Source: Hymenobacter sp. HSC-4F20 (GTDB lineage: Bacteria > Bacteroidota > Bacteroidia > Cytophagales > Hymenobacteraceae). Taken from it: a stretch of DNA of 64,000 nt. The position numbers were made by a program, and so were the translations under genes. The stretch covers positions 408,940-472,939 of the forward strand of contig NZ_JAHZTD010000004.1 of NCBI RefSeq assembly GCF_019599275.1, in the 5' to 3' direction. How positions within the stretch are numbered: position 1 is the stretch's first letter; each line of letters opens with the position of its first letter. The notes below the pieces were generated by a model. It worked only from the letters and a program-made list of their open reading frames with translations, searched no databases and was not told the origin of the DNA. Below, in pieces: positions 27,296-35,996 of this stretch.

Positions 27296-27937
27296 ATGAA
27301 TCTCCCTTTAGTGCTTGGCCTGTTGGTGGCCGCTTACCTCATTGGCTCCATCCCAACGGCATTATGGGTAGGGCGCGCTTTTTTTGGGTTGGATATTCGG
27401 GAGCATGGTTCCGGCAACTCCGGCGCCACCAATACCTTCCGGGTGCTGGGCAAGAAGCCGGGATCCTTCGTGATGGCCGTGGATGTACTGAAGGGCTGGG
27501 CCGCTACCTCCCTAGCCCAGGTTATGCTTAACCAAGGCGCCATCCTGCCCGAGCAGCTCTTGTACTACCAACTGGCCTGTGGGGTGCTGGCCGTAGTCGG
27601 CCATATTTATCCTATTTGGGCGGGGTTCCGGGGCGGCAAGGGGGTAGCCACGGTGCTGGGCATGATGCTGGCCATTGCCCCCGCCACGGTGGGCGTGTGC
27701 ATTCTGGTGTTCATCACCATGCTGCTGATTTCGCGCTACGTGTCCCTGTCCTCCATGACAGCCGGGGTAGTGTTTGCCCTGCTCCAGTTGCTACCCCAGT
27801 TCCGGCCGGATAACTCGTTGCTGCTGTGGTTTGGCTTCGTACTGGCTGCCCTGCTCGTGTACACCCACCGCGCCAACATCGGGCGCCTCCGCGCCGGCAC
27901 CGAAAGCCGCGTGCCTATGCCGTGGGATAAGAAGTAG
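27296..27937 (+). CDS. plsY: Glycerol-3-phosphate acyltransferase PlsY
   Basis: A 213-aa inner-membrane enzyme that transfers an acyl group from acyl-phosphate to glycerol 3-phosphate, the first step of phospholipid synthesis. The sequence shows the PlsY motifs LIGSIPTALW, EHGSGNSGATNTFRVLGKKPG (motif 1-2), GHIYPIWAGFRGGKGVAT (motif 3) and several membrane helices; the C-terminus GRLRAGTESRV is typical. Length is normal. The AT-rich nuclease-like gene begins 29 nt after the stop. Confidence 0.95.
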   Translation: MNLPLVLGLLVAAYLIGSIPTALWVGRAFFGLDIREHGSGNSGATNTFRVLGKKPGSFVMAVDVLKGWAATSLAQVMLNQGAILPEQLLYYQLACGVLAVVGHIYPIWAGFRGGKGVATVLGMMLAIAPATVGVCILVFITMLLISRYVSLSSMTAGVVFALLQLLPQFRPDNSLLLWFGFVLAALLVYTHRANIGRLRAGTESRVPMPWDKK

Positions 27938-27966
27938 TATTGCGAAACAGATTAAATAGTATTGAT

Positions 27967-28866
27967 ATGCTTTTCGATTTAGCTACTGAAGTAAATGGCT
28001 CTTGGCGTGTTAACGGCGAGAATAAAGATGATGATGTGGATAATTATCTTGAAGCTATTATGCAATTACAAACACCTACTAAAATATGTCCTTATTGCAA
28101 TAGCTATTTGAAAAACATTGTCTTTGAAGATGTTGCTGAAGATAACGATAGATGGCATAATAATAGATGGCATACTTTAATATTCTGTCAAAGATGCGCA
28201 TATTGGGAATTTAAAGGCTCTGAGTGTGGCAATGCATGCGACCCTAGCCAATCAGTCATTGCAACAGCTATTTCGGCTAGATTTTCAGATGAGATTCCGG
28301 CTATATGTAATGAAGAGTTAGCTCAGCAATTAAGAAGAAATGATAAATTGTGGCATACTATAAATCCTCGTCAAATGGAGTTATTAGTAGCAGATATATT
28401 TAAATATAATTATAAAAATAGTGAGGTAATGCATGTTGGTGGACCTGGTGATAAAGGAATTGATGTAATTTTTGTTGATGGGGAAGGCGAGAAATGGTTA
28501 ATACAGGTTAAAAGAAGAGAGAATCCCAAAAAAGCCGAAGCATTTAGCACGCTGCAAAGTATTCTTGGAACTCTTGCTCTAGAAGGTGAGAGAAATGGTA
28601 TAATTGTTTCTACTTCTGATTCTTTTTCTTATCAAGCAAGAAAGCAAAATGAAAGAGCGCTTAAACAAGGATATAGGATAGAATTGATTGATAAAGGAAA
28701 GATAGATAGAATGTTAGGTAATATTTTGCCTTATGCTCCTTGGAAAGAGCTGTTTGCGCACCCTGATGTAAACTGGCTAATAGGTGATTTAAAAGACTAT
28801 TTTTTGCGTTCAAAGTTGTATCCTAATGGTCAACTCAATTTTTTGACAGAGTTATATAAACACTAG
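27967..28866 (+). CDS. Zinc-ribbon Mrr-like restriction endonuclease on an AT-rich island
   Basis: A 299-aa protein whose base composition is far lower in G+C (roughly one third by eye) than all neighbours. N-terminal CPYC (41-44) and CQRC (74-77) form a probable zinc ribbon. The C-terminal half is an Mrr_cat-type PD-(D/E)XK nuclease: PRQMELLVADIF (Glu138), GGPGDKGIDVIF (Asp166) and WLIQVKRRE (Gln180, Lys182). Mrr enzymes cleave methylated or foreign DNA. ATG 27967 is preferred to a TTG at 27940. It stands between plsY and a dipeptidase with no partner methylase, which suggests a laterally acquired solitary defence gene (inference). Bases 28867-28987 contain no gene. Confidence 0.82.
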   Translation: MLFDLATEVNGSWRVNGENKDDDVDNYLEAIMQLQTPTKICPYCNSYLKNIVFEDVAEDNDRWHNNRWHTLIFCQRCAYWEFKGSECGNACDPSQSVIATAISARFSDEIPAICNEELAQQLRRNDKLWHTINPRQMELLVADIFKYNYKNSEVMHVGGPGDKGIDVIFVDGEGEKWLIQVKRRENPKKAEAFSTLQSILGTLALEGERNGIIVSTSDSFSYQARKQNERALKQGYRIELIDKGKIDRMLGNILPYAPWKELFAHPDVNWLIGDLKDYFLRSKLYPNGQLNFLTELYKH

Positions 28867-28987
28867 CTTTAAATGCTGAGGTGATTTAGAAATTGTTATC
28901 TGGTTTTAAAAGTATTAGTTAGTATTGAGGGCTTGTTGGCCAAATCATACCTTTACCCCCAGCATTTCCAACCAACCCCACCGCCGC

Positions 28988-30349
28988 ATGGCTTCCTACC
29001 TCGAGCAGAATCAGGAGCGTTTCCTGAGTGAGCTGATTGACTGGCTCCGCATCCCTTCCGTATCCGCCGACCCTAAGTTTCATGGCGACGTGCTGCGCGC
29101 CGCCGAGTACCTGAAAGCCCGTTTCGAGGAAGTGGGCCTGCAGAACGTGGAGCTGTGCCCCACGGCCGGCAACCCCATCGTCTACGGCGAGAAAATCATT
29201 GACCCCAGCCTGCCCACGGTGCTGGTGTACGGCCACTACGACGTGCAGCCCGCCGACCCCTACGAACTGTGGACCTCTGGCCCGTTTGAGCCCGTCATCA
29301 AGGATGGCAACATCTACGCCCGCGGGGCCTGCGACGACAAAGGCCAGGTGTACATGCACGTGAAAGCCCTGGAGCTGATGAACCAGGAAGGCGGCGTGCC
29401 CTGCAACGTAAAGGTGATGATTGAGGGCGAGGAGGAAATCGGCTCCAATAACCTGAGCATCTTCGTGCGCCAGAACCGCGAGAAGCTCCGAGCCGATGTC
29501 ATCCTGATTTCCGACACCGGCATCCTCTCCAACGACCAGCCCAGCATTGAGGTGGGCCTGCGCGGCCTGAGCTACCACGAGGTGGAAGTAACCGGCCCCA
29601 ACCGCGACCTGCACTCCGGCCTCTACGGCGGGGCCGTGGCCAACCCCATCAACGTGCTCTGCAAGATGATTGCCTCCCTGCACGATGAAAACAACCACAT
29701 TACCATCCCCGGCTTCTACGATAAGGTAGCGGTGCTCAGCGAAGAGGAACGCGCCGAGCTGAACCGCGTGCCGCATTCTGACGAGGAGTTCAAGCAAAGC
29801 ATTGGTCTGCCCGCTACCTACGGCGAGGAAGGTTATACTACCGTAGAGCGCATCGGCATCCGGCCCACGCTGGACGTGAACGGCATCTGGGGCGGCTACA
29901 CCGGCGAAGGAGCCAAAACCGTTATTGCCTCCAAGGCCTACGCCAAAATTTCCATGCGCCTGGTGCCCCACCAGACCTCCGAGGAAATCACGGAAATCTT
30001 CCAGCGTCACTTCGAAAGCATTGCCCCGGCTGGCGTAACGGTAGTGGTAAAGCCCCACCACGGCGGCGAGCCGGTGGTAACGCCCACCGACTCGGTGGCC
30101 TACCAAGCCGCGGCCGATGCCATGGAAACCACCTTCGGCAAGCGCCCCATCCCTACCCGCGGCGGCGGCTCCATCCCGATTGTAGCCATGTTCAAGACGG
30201 AACTGGGCCTCGATTCGGTGCTGCTCGGTTTCGGCCTCGATTCCGACGCCATTCACTCGCCCAATGAGCACTACGGCGTCTTCAACTTCCTGAAGGGCAT
30301 CGAAACCATTCCGCACTTCTACCGCAACTACGCGGCCCGTATGAAGTAG
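28988..30349 (+). CDS. M20 family dipeptidase
   Basis: A 453-aa di-zinc peptidase of the carnosinase/CNDP-like group. Metal ligands are visible in VYGHYDVQPADP (His, Asp), ARGACDDKGQVYMH (bridging Asp), MIEGEEEIGSNN (catalytic Glu and metal Glu) and the C-terminal GLDSDAIHSPNEHYG (His). The lid domain contains the dimer-interface His in NRDLHSGLYGG. It hydrolyses dipeptides in the cytoplasm. ATG 28988 fits the family N-terminus (MASYLEQNQERFL). A bidirectional terminator separates it from the barrel array. Confidence 0.92.
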   Translation: MASYLEQNQERFLSELIDWLRIPSVSADPKFHGDVLRAAEYLKARFEEVGLQNVELCPTAGNPIVYGEKIIDPSLPTVLVYGHYDVQPADPYELWTSGPFEPVIKDGNIYARGACDDKGQVYMHVKALELMNQEGGVPCNVKVMIEGEEEIGSNNLSIFVRQNREKLRADVILISDTGILSNDQPSIEVGLRGLSYHEVEVTGPNRDLHSGLYGGAVANPINVLCKMIASLHDENNHITIPGFYDKVAVLSEEERAELNRVPHSDEEFKQSIGLPATYGEEGYTTVERIGIRPTLDVNGIWGGYTGEGAKTVIASKAYAKISMRLVPHQTSEEITEIFQRHFESIAPAGVTVVVKPHHGGEPVVTPTDSVAYQAAADAMETTFGKRPIPTRGGGSIPIVAMFKTELGLDSVLLGFGLDSDAIHSPNEHYGVFNFLKGIETIPHFYRNYAARMK

Positions 30350-30374
30350 GTAGTAGTAGCTTTGTAAGAACACA

Positions 30375-30408
30375 AAAAAGCCCGTTCCTGACCAGGAACG
30401 GGCTTTTT
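30375..30408. terminator. Bidirectional terminator
   Basis: AAAAAGCCCGTTCCT (30375-30389) pairs with AGGAACGGGCTTTTT (30394-30408), with T tracts on both strands, between the converging dipeptidase and beta-barrel genes. Confidence 0.9.
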
Positions 30409-30430
30409 ACATAACCGAAAGGAAGCCGGC

Positions 30431-31054
30431 TTACTTGCCGCCAAACAGGTAGCCTACCGAAAACTGGAACACTTGGTGCGTGATTTTGCTGTCTTTGTCG
30501 CTGTCTTCGTCAATGGAGGTAAAGTTGCCATTGTAGCGAATGGTGAAGTTCGGACCTGAGGACAGCTGGTAGCCCACGCCGGCAGCGTAACCCACCTGGA
30601 ACTTGTTCATGCCATCCGTATCAGACTCCTCATTGCTTTGTCCGCCAACTTCTACTTTGGTTTTGGAGCTTAGCAGCAGGCTGGCCTGCGGACCCAGCTC
30701 GAAAATGAAGCCACCGGCGTTGATGCGCGCCAGCACCGGCAGATCCAGGTAGCTCTGACGGAAGGTGATTTTGTCGCCATCTTCTTCCAGGCGGCCGCCC
30801 TTCTGGGAATAGAGCAACTCGGGCTGAATAGCAAAGAACCCGTCGCTGCTCAGGGGGGCGTTCAGCATGACACCACCGTGGAAACCAACGAGAGACTTCA
30901 CATCTGTACCGAACGTATCTTCAATAAGTTTCTTACCATCGCCACCGTAGTTAGCCAGGTTAACCCCTGCTTTCACGCCCAGCTTTACGCCCTGCGCGTG
31001 ACCTGCCGTAGCCAAACCAGCCGTACCTAGTAGAACAAGAATAAGTTTTTTCAT
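30431..31054 (-). CDS. Outer-membrane beta-barrel protein, tandem array copy 1
   Basis: A 207-aa porin-family protein with signal peptide (MKKLILVLLGTAGLATAGHA) and the OMP_b-brl pattern VKLGVKAGVNLANYGG, FFAIQPELLYSQKGGRL, YLDLPVLARINAGGFIFELGPQ, AAGVGYQLSSGPNFTIRYNG and VFQFSVGYLFGGK. It is one of four adjacent paralogues. A promoter-like pair (TTG, 17 nt, TACTTTTG) lies upstream at 31087-31114. The substrate is unknown. Confidence 0.88.
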   Translation of the reverse strand: MKKLILVLLGTAGLATAGHAQGVKLGVKAGVNLANYGGDGKKLIEDTFGTDVKSLVGFHGGVMLNAPLSSDGFFAIQPELLYSQKGGRLEEDGDKITFRQSYLDLPVLARINAGGFIFELGPQASLLLSSKTKVEVGGQSNEESDTDGMNKFQVGYAAGVGYQLSSGPNFTIRYNGNFTSIDEDSDKDSKITHQVFQFSVGYLFGGK

Positions 31055-31086
31055 GGTAAATGAAAGAAGTTATATAAATGAATAAT

Positions 31087-31114
31087 CAAAAGTAGCTGAA
31101 AAGTACAAGCCCAA
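31087..31114 (-). promoter_or_regulatory. Bacteroidota-type promoter of array copy 1
   Basis: On the minus strand: TTG (31114-31112), a 17-nt spacer, TACTTTTG (31094-31087). It matches the consensus -7 box TAnnTTTG and lies about 33 nt before the start codon. Confidence 0.6.
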
Positions 31115-31165
31115 TGCTAAAGTCACAAAAGTATTTGGCTCGCCAAGCAGACAGGTTACACCCCG

Positions 31166-31768
31166 TTACCGGCCAATCCGATAGCCCAACTGAAACTGGA
31201 AGGCCGAGTTATACTGCTTGATTGTGGTGCCGAGAATATCTTTATAGAGGGGGGCAAAGCCCATATTGTAGCGCACGCCAATGCTGGGGCCGCTGCTAAA
31301 TTGGTAGCCGATGCCCGCTACCCCGCCCAGGTCGACGGTATGGTACAGGTCTTTGCTGGTGCTGGAAACCGAGGCGGAGCCGCTTTTCAGCTCATTCTTT
31401 ACCGCCAGCAGGAACCCTACCTGCGGACCCAGCTCAAAAAACGGACCGTCGGCGTTGATGCGTAGCAGCACTGGTACCTCGAGGTAGTGGAGCGTGGAGG
31501 TAGCCTCGGCCGCCCCATTCTCGCTGCGGGCTCCCTTCATAGAGTACAAGATTTCAGGCTGAAGGGCAATGAAGTTCTTCGGGGCCAGGCCAACCTGCAG
31601 GGCTACCCCGGCATTGAGGCCTACTTTGTATTTGTTGTTATTGTCCGCGTCGTCGCCGGTGATGGTAGCCAGATTAGCGCCAGCTTTGAGGCCAGCCTGC
31701 ACCGATTGGGCCCGCGCCAGACCCGTAAGGCCAGCCACTAGCAGCAGGGAGAAAGAGAGTTTTTTCAT
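31166..31768 (-). CDS. Outer-membrane beta-barrel protein, tandem array copy 2
   Basis: A 200-aa paralogue of the neighbouring barrels: signal peptide (MKKLSFSLLLVAGLTGLARA), AGLKAGANLATITGDD, FIALQPEILYSMKGAR, HYLEVPVLLRINADGPFFELGPQ, VGYQFSSGPSIGVRYNMGF, QFQLGYRIGR. The start is placed at the signal peptide (31768); the frame continues upstream to 31819 with no better start. It presumably sits in the outer membrane. Sequence divergence from the other copies is substantial, so the array is old. Confidence 0.87.
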   Translation of the reverse strand: MKKLSFSLLLVAGLTGLARAQSVQAGLKAGANLATITGDDADNNNKYKVGLNAGVALQVGLAPKNFIALQPEILYSMKGARSENGAAEATSTLHYLEVPVLLRINADGPFFELGPQVGFLLAVKNELKSGSASVSSTSKDLYHTVDLGGVAGIGYQFSSGPSIGVRYNMGFAPLYKDILGTTIKQYNSAFQFQLGYRIGR

Positions 31769-31816
31769 AGAAAGCAAAGGGTAAGCACCGGCATAAAAGT
31801 AGCCCCAATCAGCAAA

Positions 31817-31854
31817 CAAGCCCCGGCTGCCGGGAAGAGGCAGGCCGGGGCTTG
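31817..31854 (-). terminator. Terminator after array copy 3
   Basis: CAAGCCCCGGC (31817-31827) pairs with GCCGGGGCTTG (31844-31854); it lies 26 nt downstream of the stop at 31880 on the minus strand. Confidence 0.75.
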
Positions 31855-31879
31855 TACCCTAGCAGGGAGGTAGCAGGAC

Positions 31880-32584
31880 TTACTTGCTCGGAATCAGGTA
31901 GCCCAGCGAGAGCTGAAAAGCCGAGTGACGGGCGTTGGCCAGGTCGCCGTTGAAGTAGCTGCCGTTGTCGCTCTTTACAAAGTCGCTGAAAGCGCCTGTA
32001 TAGCGCAGGTTCAAGCTCAGGCCGTTGTCGGCCTGATAGCCCACGCCAGCTACGTAGCCCAGTTCGCTGCGGTTAAAACCGCTGACGTCTTTCTTGTTCT
32101 GAGCCTCCGATACAGTGGGCGTGCCGTTGGGCTGGCGCGTGCGGGTTACCTTGGTTTCGTCGTTGGCGCTGAGCAGGTAGGAGTACTGGGGACCGGCCTC
32201 CAAGATCAGGCCCCCGGCGTTTACCTTCAGCAGCACGGGCACATCGAGGTAGTTATAGTTGACTTTGCCTTCGCGCTTTTCGGTGTAGCCTACTCCCAGC
32301 AGGGTGCTGGTGTACTCCGTAGGCTTGTTTTCAAAGCCTTTCTGAGAGTAGAGAATTTCCGGCTGAATGGAAAAGAATCCGTCGCCGGTTACATCAGCAT
32401 TCAGCATCACGCCGCCCAGAAAGCCAAATTTGTTGTTGTAGGTATTCTCGTTCTGGATATTGCCAGCCAGGTTGGAGTAGTTGGCACCGGCGCGCAGACC
32501 CAGGCGCACGCCCTGGGCATAGGAAGAAGTGGAAACAGCAGCTACACCCAGCAGGGCAGCGGCAAAAAAGACGGTCTTTTTCAT
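31880..32584 (-). CDS. Outer-membrane beta-barrel protein, tandem array copy 3
   Basis: A 234-aa paralogue with signal peptide (MKKTVFFAAALLGVAAVSTSSYA) and VRLGLRAGANYSNLAG, FFSIQPEILYSQKGFE, YLDVPVLLKVNAGGLILEAGPQ, GYQADNGLSLNLRYTGAFS and FQLSLGYLIPSK. The start at 32584 is the ATG at the signal peptide; an upstream ATG at 32614 also lies in frame. Its extra loops of ~30 residues relative to copy 2 fall between strands, as expected for extracellular loops. Confidence 0.87.
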   Translation of the reverse strand: MKKTVFFAAALLGVAAVSTSSYAQGVRLGLRAGANYSNLAGNIQNENTYNNKFGFLGGVMLNADVTGDGFFSIQPEILYSQKGFENKPTEYTSTLLGVGYTEKREGKVNYNYLDVPVLLKVNAGGLILEAGPQYSYLLSANDETKVTRTRQPNGTPTVSEAQNKKDVSGFNRSELGYVAGVGYQADNGLSLNLRYTGAFSDFVKSDNGSYFNGDLANARHSAFQLSLGYLIPSK

Positions 32585-32770
32585 GGTGCAAATAGGGTTG
32601 AGTGAGAGATGCACAACCGGGCTAGCTTCGAAAAGTGTGCCAGCCTTGCAGTTTCATCACGAAAAAGTTCCACGCTGTTCCTGGCTTTCTGCTGAGCAAT
32701 CTGTTTATCAGCTAGGTAGAGGGGGTTCTGCTTGGCGCCAGAGTGGGGTAGCAGAAGCGCAACGACAACA

Positions 32771-32803
32771 AAAAAGGCTACCCCACGCGGGAGCAGCCTT
32801 TTT
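32771..32803 (-). terminator. Terminator after array copy 4
   Basis: AAAAAGGCT (32771-32779) pairs with AGCCTTTTT (32795-32803), with T residues on the minus strand, 20 nt after the stop at 32823. Confidence 0.75.
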
Positions 32804-32822
32804 GTTAAGTAAGCCGGGCAGC

Positions 32823-33578
32823 CTACTTGGTCGGAATCAGGTAGCCCAGTTGCAGCGTGAAAGCGTTGTTGAAAGCCTTCGGCTCGTTGTCCTGGTCTTT
32901 GGTGTCGATCAGGGAGTTGAAGCCGCGGGCGTAGCGCAGGCCCAGGCTGATGCCGCCGTCGGTCATGTAGCCAATGCCAGCTACCCCGCTGATGTCGAAT
33001 TGCGCCAAGTCAGACTTGTAAGCGTCGTCGCGGCTGATACCGGTGTAATCCAGGAACTCGCCGTTGTTATCCACCTTGTTTTTGGTGCCGTCCGTGTACT
33101 TCGTGGTCGTTTGCTGCTTGTTCTTCGAGCCAAACAAGTAGCTTACCTGCGGGCCTAGCTCAAAGAACAGACCGCCAGCGTTAATTTTGGCAAGCAGCGG
33201 TACATCCAGGTAGTGCAGCACGCGCTTCTGCTCTAGCTCGCGGCTCTCAACCGTCTTGCCATTTTCGGTACCCAGATTACCCGTTTGCTTCGACTGGATT
33301 TCGTAGCCTTTGCGGTTGTAGAGCAATTCCGGCGCGAAGGAGAAGAACCCGTCGCTGCTCAGTGGGATGCTCAGCCCAATGCCGGCATTATAGCCCAGCT
33401 TGTAGTCACCCAAATCAGTGCTGTAGTTGGCACCGGTAATCTGGCTGACATTGTCGCCGGAGATGTTCGAATACGTTCCGCCGACTTTCACGCCGATACG
33501 GAATCCGCCGGCATCCTGCGCGTGTGCTACAGAAGCGGCCGAGATGAGTGCGAGCGAAAGAGCTGCAATTTTTTTCAT
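32823..33578 (-). CDS. Outer-membrane beta-barrel protein, tandem array copy 4
   Basis: A 251-aa paralogue with signal peptide (MKKIAALSLALISAASVAHA) and FRIGVKVGGTYSNISG, FFSFAPELLYNRKGYE, HYLDVPLLAKINAGGLFFELGPQ, GIGYMTDGGISLGLRYARGF and FTLQLGYLIPTK. It is closest in its ending to copy 3 (GYLIP-K). The frame stays open to 33668, but the signal peptide fixes the start at 33578. It is divergent from the lipid A deacylase gene. Confidence 0.87.
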   Translation of the reverse strand: MKKIAALSLALISAASVAHAQDAGGFRIGVKVGGTYSNISGDNVSQITGANYSTDLGDYKLGYNAGIGLSIPLSSDGFFSFAPELLYNRKGYEIQSKQTGNLGTENGKTVESRELEQKRVLHYLDVPLLAKINAGGLFFELGPQVSYLFGSKNKQQTTTKYTDGTKNKVDNNGEFLDYTGISRDDAYKSDLAQFDISGVAGIGYMTDGGISLGLRYARGFNSLIDTKDQDNEPKAFNNAFTLQLGYLIPTK

Positions 33579-33850
33579 AACCAAAGAGGGGGGGAAGGAA
33601 GGAGTCGACACCACTAAACCAAGCAACACAACCACGTTTTTCGTGGATTTCTGGGCTTCATAGCGCAAACCAGAGGCGGAAGGTTGCGGCTGAGTTTAGA
33701 TTTTACGTAGAAGTAACTGTAAGTTTACTAGTCCGTTCCCGGCAAACCTCAACAGCAGTAGCGCGTTAGCGCACCTGGTTTTTATTCAAGTTTCCACGAG
33801 CGTACCGAGCGGGTTTGCCTACTTTTGGCTTGATTTGCCGCGTGTATCAG

Positions 33851-34963
33851 ATGAAGATTCGGGACGGACTGCTGCTGGCTGGTCTCTTAGGCAGCGCCGC
33901 TGTGAGCTACGGACAAAGCGAAGCTTTGCCGTTGGTGCCAACGGGGCCGCTGGTGCTCGGGGCCTACGCTCAGGGCAGCTTTATCATTGCCCACACCCCC
34001 GCGGTAAAGCACCTAGCCGTCTCGCACCCTACGGGGCTGGAGCTTAATCTGCAGCGTCAGACCAACGGCGCCGAGCCCTGGCACGCTTGGTACCGCTACC
34101 CCAAGGTAGGGCTGGCCCTAGTGTATTACGATTACCACAACCCGGTGCTGGGCCGCTCCTACGCAGCCAGCGTGTACCTCAACAAAGCCTTCTGGCGTAC
34201 TCAGCGGCAGGAGCTTAGCTTCCGCGTCGGTACTGGGGTAGGCTACTTCCCAAGCCGTTTCGATCAGGCCACCAACCACAAGAACACCATCATCAGCTCC
34301 CGGCTGAATGCTACCCTGCAAACCCGTCTGGAATACGATGTAGCCCTGACGGAGCACCTGGGGCTGCTGCTGGGGGTAGGCCTAAACCACTACTCCAACG
34401 GGGCGACTACCAAGCCTAATTTCGGCATCAATCTGCCCACGGTGCTGCTGGGCCTTAATTACCATCAGCAGCGCCCCTTACGGCCCCTGAACGCCCCCCC
34501 GGCTCCCGCCCCCGCCGATATTGGCCAAAACTACCTGAACCTGAGCACATCTGTGGGCTGGAAGCAGCGTAATGAAACGGACTCCCGGCGTTATCTGGTA
34601 AACTCGGTAACGTTGGCCGTGGGGCGGCGCGTGAATCGCAAGAGTAGCCTGGTAGCCGGCCTGGAAGGCTTCTATGACCGGAGCCTGGCTGCCCAGCTTC
34701 AGGATACGGCCCGCGTCGGAGAGCGGCTGCCCGATGTAAAAAAGGCCGGGGTATACGTAGGTCACGAGCTGCTGTTTGGCCGGATGGCTGTCGTTTCGCA
34801 CCTGGGGTTCTACCTCTATAATCCCTATAAGTCCAACAACTTCTACTACGAGCGGCTTGGCCTGAAGTATCACTTCACCGACCGCCTGTTTGGGAATGTA
34901 GACCTGAAAGTACACCGTGGCGCCGCCGACGTAATAGAGTGCCGAATAGGTGTGAAGCTGTGA
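33851..34963 (+). CDS. PagL-like acyloxyacyl hydrolase (lipid A deacylase)
   Basis: A 370-aa outer-membrane barrel with signal peptide (MKIRDGLLLAGLLGSAAVSYG). The signature GVGLNHYSNGATTKPNFGIN contains the catalytic His and Ser of the PagL/acyloxyacyl hydrolase family, which removes an ester-linked acyl chain from lipid A at the cell surface. It is longer than classical PagL (~170 aa) and has a second barrel half, as is common for the Bacteroidota form. A -7 box TACTTTTG lies at 33820-33827. It is a stand-alone gene next to the barrel array. Confidence 0.82.
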   Translation: MKIRDGLLLAGLLGSAAVSYGQSEALPLVPTGPLVLGAYAQGSFIIAHTPAVKHLAVSHPTGLELNLQRQTNGAEPWHAWYRYPKVGLALVYYDYHNPVLGRSYAASVYLNKAFWRTQRQELSFRVGTGVGYFPSRFDQATNHKNTIISSRLNATLQTRLEYDVALTEHLGLLLGVGLNHYSNGATTKPNFGINLPTVLLGLNYHQQRPLRPLNAPPAPAPADIGQNYLNLSTSVGWKQRNETDSRRYLVNSVTLAVGRRVNRKSSLVAGLEGFYDRSLAAQLQDTARVGERLPDVKKAGVYVGHELLFGRMAVVSHLGFYLYNPYKSNNFYYERLGLKYHFTDRLFGNVDLKVHRGAADVIECRIGVKL

Positions 34964-35116
34964 GAAAAGTACCGGGGTAGGCAGCCCGGAAAGTAGGTTG
35001 GGATGAATCTATAGACGCTTCGGAAGCCACTATGCACACTTGAGCAGGTCTGATTTCTCCGCAGTCCGTGAGTAAAGCATCTTTCGCTACCTGTCCACGC
35101 CTTACTGGCTGCTCCT

Positions 35117-35803
35117 ATGGAAACCTTCTTGCTGCTTAACCGCTGGCTCCACATTACGGCTGGCTTCACCGGGTTCTTGGTGGCTCCCGTAGCCTTGCTC
35201 GTGCGAAAGGGTGGGGCCGCGCACCGCTTTTGGGGACGAGTGTTCCTCTGGGCGATGGTAGTGGCTGGCACTACCGCTATTCTGGCGGCCAGCATAAAAG
35301 GCCTAACGTTTCTGCTGCTGACGGGTGTATTCAGCCTCTACCTGGCGCAATTTGGGTACCGTTCCCTGGCCCACCAACGCCTCGGGCGGGGGCAGCGCCT
35401 CGGCCTCTACGATTGGGGTAGCGTGCTGCTGGGGCTAGGGCTGTTTGCCGGCACACTGGCCTATGGCCTCTGGCACCGGCCTTTCAACCTGGCCATGGTA
35501 GTGTTTGGAGCAATTGGGCTCCTGACCACACTGCGGCAGCTCCGCGCTTTTCGCCGCCCCGGTCCCTGGCCCGCCGGGCAGTGGCTGCGCAACCATATTG
35601 CGGGATTTGTAGGCGCCTATATTGCTGCCGTGTCGGCCTTTTCGGCTACCAGCCTCCGGTTTATTTCCTTCCCCTTTAATTTCCTCTGGCCCACGCTGGT
35701 GCTGGTGCCTCTGCTGGTGTGGCTGCAGCGCCACTATGTACCCGCCGGGAGCGGGCTGGCATCCAGCAATAAAAAGCCCCGAGCGGCCGGCCCGGGGCAG
35801 TAA
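35117..35803 (+). CDS. Integral membrane protein, DUF2306-like
   Basis: A 228-aa protein with about seven hydrophobic helices. The N-terminus LNRWLHITAGFTGFLVAPVALL followed by RKGGAAHRFWGRVFLW is the pattern of DUF2306-like membrane proteins (H-x-AG-x2-G and KGG-x2-HR-x2-G). No function is established. The stop is only 2 nt from the convergent THX gene, and the THX terminator overlaps this gene's 3' end. Confidence 0.7.
   Translation: METFLLLNRWLHITAGFTGFLVAPVALLVRKGGAAHRFWGRVFLWAMVVAGTTAILAASIKGLTFLLLTGVFSLYLAQFGYRSLAHQRLGRGQRLGLYDWGSVLLGLGLFAGTLAYGLWHRPFNLAMVVFGAIGLLTTLRQLRAFRRPGPWPAGQWLRNHIAGFVGAYIAAVSAFSATSLRFISFPFNFLWPTLVLVPLLVWLQRHYVPAGSGLASSNKKPRAAGPGQ
35771..35798 (-). terminator. 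THX gene terminator
   Basis: GCCCCG (35776-35781) pairs with CGGGGC (35793-35798), followed on the minus strand by five T (35771-35775). The hairpin lies inside the 3' end of the converging membrane protein gene. Confidence 0.6.
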
Positions 35804-35805
35804 TG

Positions 35806-35925
35806 CTACTTCTTATCTGCGGATTTAACGGCGGGAGTTTTAGGCGTCTGCTTTTTCTTGCGGTGCACGCCAAAGCTGCCGTTTGTGCGCTTGCCGCGCT
35901 TGGTCTTGATATCTCCTTTGCCCAT
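35806..35925 (-). CDS. thx: 30S ribosomal protein THX family
   Basis: A 39-aa basic protein, MGKGDIKTKRGKRTNGSFGV then HRKKKQTPKTPAVKSADKK. The MGKGD-x-KT-x-RGK start with a G-x-(Y/F)G-x-(H/Y)R block is the THX family, a small peptide that sits at the top of the 30S head, and most Bacteroidota encode it. The gene converges with the membrane protein gene at 35803. Confidence 0.9.
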   Translation of the reverse strand: MGKGDIKTKRGKRTNGSFGVHRKKKQTPKTPAVKSADKK

Positions 35926-35996
35926 GATGGTAGTGGTTAAAAGTGAATACAGGCTACTTCTTACGCTCTAATGAGCGGGCAAGGTTTCACGTAGTA

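Noticed and set aside
28919..30373. 484-codon open frame on the minus strand opposite the M20 dipeptidase
   Set aside because: The plus-strand gene has all metal-binding motifs of its family; the antisense product is rich in His/Gly/Val and matches no motif.
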